DNA from: Candidatus Iainarchaeum sp.
GTDB lineage: Archaea > Iainarchaeota > Iainarchaeia > Iainarchaeales > JAAZKV01
DNA: 6,484 nt
Direction: 5' to 3'
Assembly (NCBI GenBank): GCA_026397035.1
Contig: JAPLVQ010000177.1
Coordinates: forward strand, 1 to 6,484
Of this stretch, positions 4,053 through 6,484 are shown piece after piece; position 1 is the stretch's first letter; each line of letters opens with the position of its first letter. Under the pieces are notes generated by a model. That model was not told the origin of the DNA, made no database searches, and worked only from the letters and a program-made list of their open reading frames with translations. Both the position numbers and the translations under genes were made by a program.

Positions 4053-6484
4053 TGTAACTTTCAATTATGGAGCTGATGCGAATTCAATAAGAGTAATTGA
4101 TTGTAACCAAACAAACTCATGCATAGAAATTCCTTCACAAATCTATAATTCAACAATAACCAGCGGACTAGTAACATCAACTAACTTAGTTTTCCTTGTT
4201 TCAATTGATAAAGGCGAAATAAGACATTTTGAAGTAAGCTATTCTTCCGAAAGCCATTCAAAAACATATACTACTGATTTGAACACTACTCAAAGAGGAT
4301 TCACTTTTGACATCAACAACTCCTCATACTTAACAACAATTGATATAAACAAAGGCGGAAGTATAACAAAAATAAAAAACAACAACGGCTCAAACACAGA
4401 TATTAATGGAAGCAATCCAATGTTCTACTCACCATACGTTGCGGCCGGATTAACTGTTTATGGTCCGCAGAATTTGGCCAATCCTCTTTTCTCAGTTGAT
4501 ACTAATGGTCCACTCACTTCAATCATTACAGTGAAAGGAACTGTAGGGGGAATGGATTACAACACCAGATACACCACTTATGCAAAGAACTCATTCTTTT
4601 GGTATGATGAAAACATTTCCTCAAATCAGTCAGGAACATCCTGGGACATAAGTGATAATTTTGCTTCTTTCTTGCCCAATAAATTTAATAAGTTTACAAA
4701 TTTATTTAGCAATACTTTATCAACAAGTGATGTTAATATGCTAAATAATACTTTGTTAATAAATGATGTTAATTTTATCGGGGTTTATAATAAAAGAAGC
4801 CTTGATCGAGTAGGGGCAGTATTTTTTACAAAACAATCTTCAAAAAGTTTATCACCCACAACCACTTTTTATGATCAATCAGTATATGCTTATTGGAAAA
4901 GAAATATTTATTCAGGAATAATTAGTTCAGGCGATTACTTCAACTCACACGGAGCGGTTGTTGTTTTTAATTCTTGGAATGGTTCTGGTGATTTGAATGA
5001 TTTGTTTGTTCAGTTGTCTAATCCATTGAGTTTGGTTGCTGGTTCTGAGGTTGTGGTTGATTCTAACGCTCCTTCCTTGACAACTCAAGGGCGTGTTCCT
5101 AGTGTTGTTAGTGATAGTGTTGATTTGAATTGTTATGCTACTTGGCACGACGACTTGTTACTTGATTATGTTCTGGTGAATGTTGTTGGTCCTGATTTGA
5201 ATATTACAAATGCGCGTTTAAGCGCGAGGGTGAAGGATTATAATGCAGTATATTCGGTTTCAGCGAGTTTGTTGAATGCGGGTGATGTGAATTGTGTTTT
5301 TACTGCGTATAATGTTGCGGCGAAAACTGCAACCGCAACTGAATCAGTTACTGTGACTGATAATACTGTTCCTTTTGTTTCTGGGGTTACGATTACTCCT
5401 GATTCTAATGTTGGTGTTGATCCTGGTGCTGATGTGATAGTGGATGCGAATGTTACTGAATACACTGCACTGAGAGATGTAAATTTACTTGTAAGAATTT
5501 ATGATTCGAATGCTGGTTGGGGTGCTTGGAGTTCGAATGCTATGACGAATGATTATAGTTATGGATATACATATCATTACACTGGTGATTTCAATACTAC
5601 TGCTTTAGTTGATTCTTTGTGGCAGTATAAAATTTATTCAAGCGATACATTAGACCATAATTCTGATTCGAATGTGATGAGTGTTTATTCTTATTGGGAT
5701 TGGACGTGGAGCGTAACACCAACCTTCTTTGGTGTACAATCAATTTTGTTTGGGGAAGAAGCTACTTTAGGCGATTTAAATGTAACAAACACCGGAGACA
5801 AAATATTACGCTTTATGGTTTCGAGTGATTGGGATAATAAAACACAAATTACTTATGGTGGGGAAGCTGAGACAAGTATTGGATACAGATTCTACCTTAA
5901 TCCGAAGAATAGTTTTGGGAATAGTGTGTTATTGCCCGTAAAGGTTGGAGCGAAGACTGTTCAGAGTGATACAAATTTTGGAATATATGTGAACGCGCTT
6001 GATTCATCCGCAAGCCCCACACAAACTACAACTCTAGCAAGAGTTGTTTCTTACGCAGGCGGGCCATACCTATTAATTGATTGGGTAGATTCCAACACAA
6101 GCGTAACCAAAGGAGACACAGGATTACTATACACGGTTAGAGTAACAAATAAAGGAAATGAAATCGCAACCAATCCAATTACTATTGATTGGAATTACCC
6201 AACCGGATGGACGTTGACAAGCGGAGCGTTATCCACAATTTTGGATACTAATTTAGCTGTTGATAGTTATGTTTCTGATTCAATCGGTTTAACTGTTTCT
6301 GATTCAGCTGTGTTGGGTGCGCAAAATATTACATTTACTGCTGGTTGTTGTGGGGATGTGAATAAAACTCAAACGTCCACGCTAGCGGTTACTGTGAATG
6401 CTGCTGGAACAGTTGTTGTTACTCCTACTGAAGAGCAAGGCGGGGCTGCGGGTGCTGGTCCCGGGGGTGGTGCAGGAACAGGTG
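3991..6484 (+). CDS. Surface protein, C-terminal segment with Ig-like and archaeal surface repeats, 3' end outside window
   Basis: Frame 1 is open for about 830 codons to the window edge. There is no start at its head: the first TTG is at 4279 and the first ATG at 4420, both inside a domain. It is therefore the continuation of the previous segment. Domains in order: a beta-sandwich of uncertain family (about 4012-4670; GLVTSTNLVF, GGSITKIKNNNG, NGPLTSIITVKGTV, DYNTRYTTYAKNSFFWYDEN), whose later strands recall rift-barrel or sandwich domains of polysaccharide-acting enzymes; a stretch with a 12-residue tandem repeat (4711-4773); an Ig-like domain with two Cys (codons 5131 and 5293); an Ig-like domain (5356-5690; VSGVTITPDSNVGVDPGADV); a repeat typical of archaeal surface proteins (about 5695-6060; YWDWTWSVTPTFFGVQS, LGDLNVTNTGDK); a NEW3/CARDB-like domain (about 6061-6400; TVRVTNKGNEIATNPITIDW); then a Gly/Ala hinge. 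No catalytic residues can be assigned. A C-terminal anchor would be expected beyond the edge. Confidence 0.8.
4711..4773 (+). repeat. Two degenerate 36-bp coding repeats (12 residues)
   Basis: Bases 4711-4737 and 4747-4773 match at 23 of 27 positions with a 36-bp period. They encode NTLSTSDVN and NTLLINDVN in the same frame. Because the period is a multiple of three and the third-position changes are tolerated, this looks like an old in-frame duplication within a beta-strand or short helix region. No function can be assigned. Confidence 0.6.
6424..6484 (+). other. Gly/Ala-rich hinge at the 3' edge
   Basis: After the last beta domain the frame reads TPTEEQGGAAGAGPGGGAG, and the DNA becomes locally GC-rich. 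In large archaeal surface proteins a Gly-rich linker like this commonly separates the exposed domains from a membrane-proximal domain and a C-terminal anchor. The anchor itself is not in the window, so its presence is inferred. Confidence 0.6.

Noticed and set aside
5713..5737. Inverted repeat ACACCAA / TTGGTGT with a bulge
   Set aside because: It is internal to coding sequence with no associated start, stop or T-run, so I treat it as chance.
6028..6047. Perfect 8-bp inverted repeat with a 4-base loop (ACAACTCT / AGAGTTGT)
   Set aside because: It lies inside a continuous coding frame with no T-run or gene end nearby; most likely a chance product of Thr/Val codons.

Overview
The window looks like AT-rich archaeal DNA, most likely from a DPANN-type lineage. 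The evidence is a TTTATA-type archaeal promoter box, a coding style very rich in Asp/Asn/Ser/Thr with many N-X-S/T sequons, and a modular secreted-protein architecture (LamG lectin folds, Ig-like repeats, archaeal surface-protein repeats and a Gly/Ala hinge). The lineage is inferred from style; no marker gene is present.

Layout, all on the + strand. (1) Bases 1-647 are the 3' end of an unrecognised gene that enters from outside the window. Its last codons carry a 28-bp direct repeat, with a second copy just past the stop. (2) Bases 648-774 are a short intergenic region with an archaeal TATA-like box (701-706) and a cluster of three GTCAG half-sites (730-751) lying about where transcription should start. 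(3) From 775 to the end of the window there is, in my reading, one giant gene for a secreted adhesin-like surface protein. It exists here as three consecutive open frames: 775-2130 (frame 1), about 2112-4052 (frame 3) and 3991-6484 (frame 1, running off the end, about 830 codons with no stop).

The domain logic crosses both frame breaks. The second LamG domain starts in the first frame and finishes in the second. The third frame is open for over 2.4 kb but has no early start codon. The first break sits on an 8-bp imperfect tandem repeat whose removal restores the frame exactly; the second needs a one-base change near an A/T-rich run. The repeat at the end of the upstream gene also gives a sensible C-terminus if one base, or one repeat unit, is removed. 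Real indels (a decaying or phase-variable surface gene) and consensus errors in the assembly both fit, and read-level data would decide.

Reassembled, the protein is a signal peptide, a short N-terminal beta domain, a LamG domain with a carbohydrate-binding-module-like domain nested in one of its loops, a second LamG domain, a Cys-containing linker, several Ig-like domains, a beta-sandwich of uncertain family, two further Ig-like domains, two archaeal surface repeats, and a Gly/Ala-rich hinge at the window edge. It is probably an exported, glycosylated, sugar-binding surface protein. I see no RNA genes, CRISPR arrays, insertion sequences or minus-strand genes.
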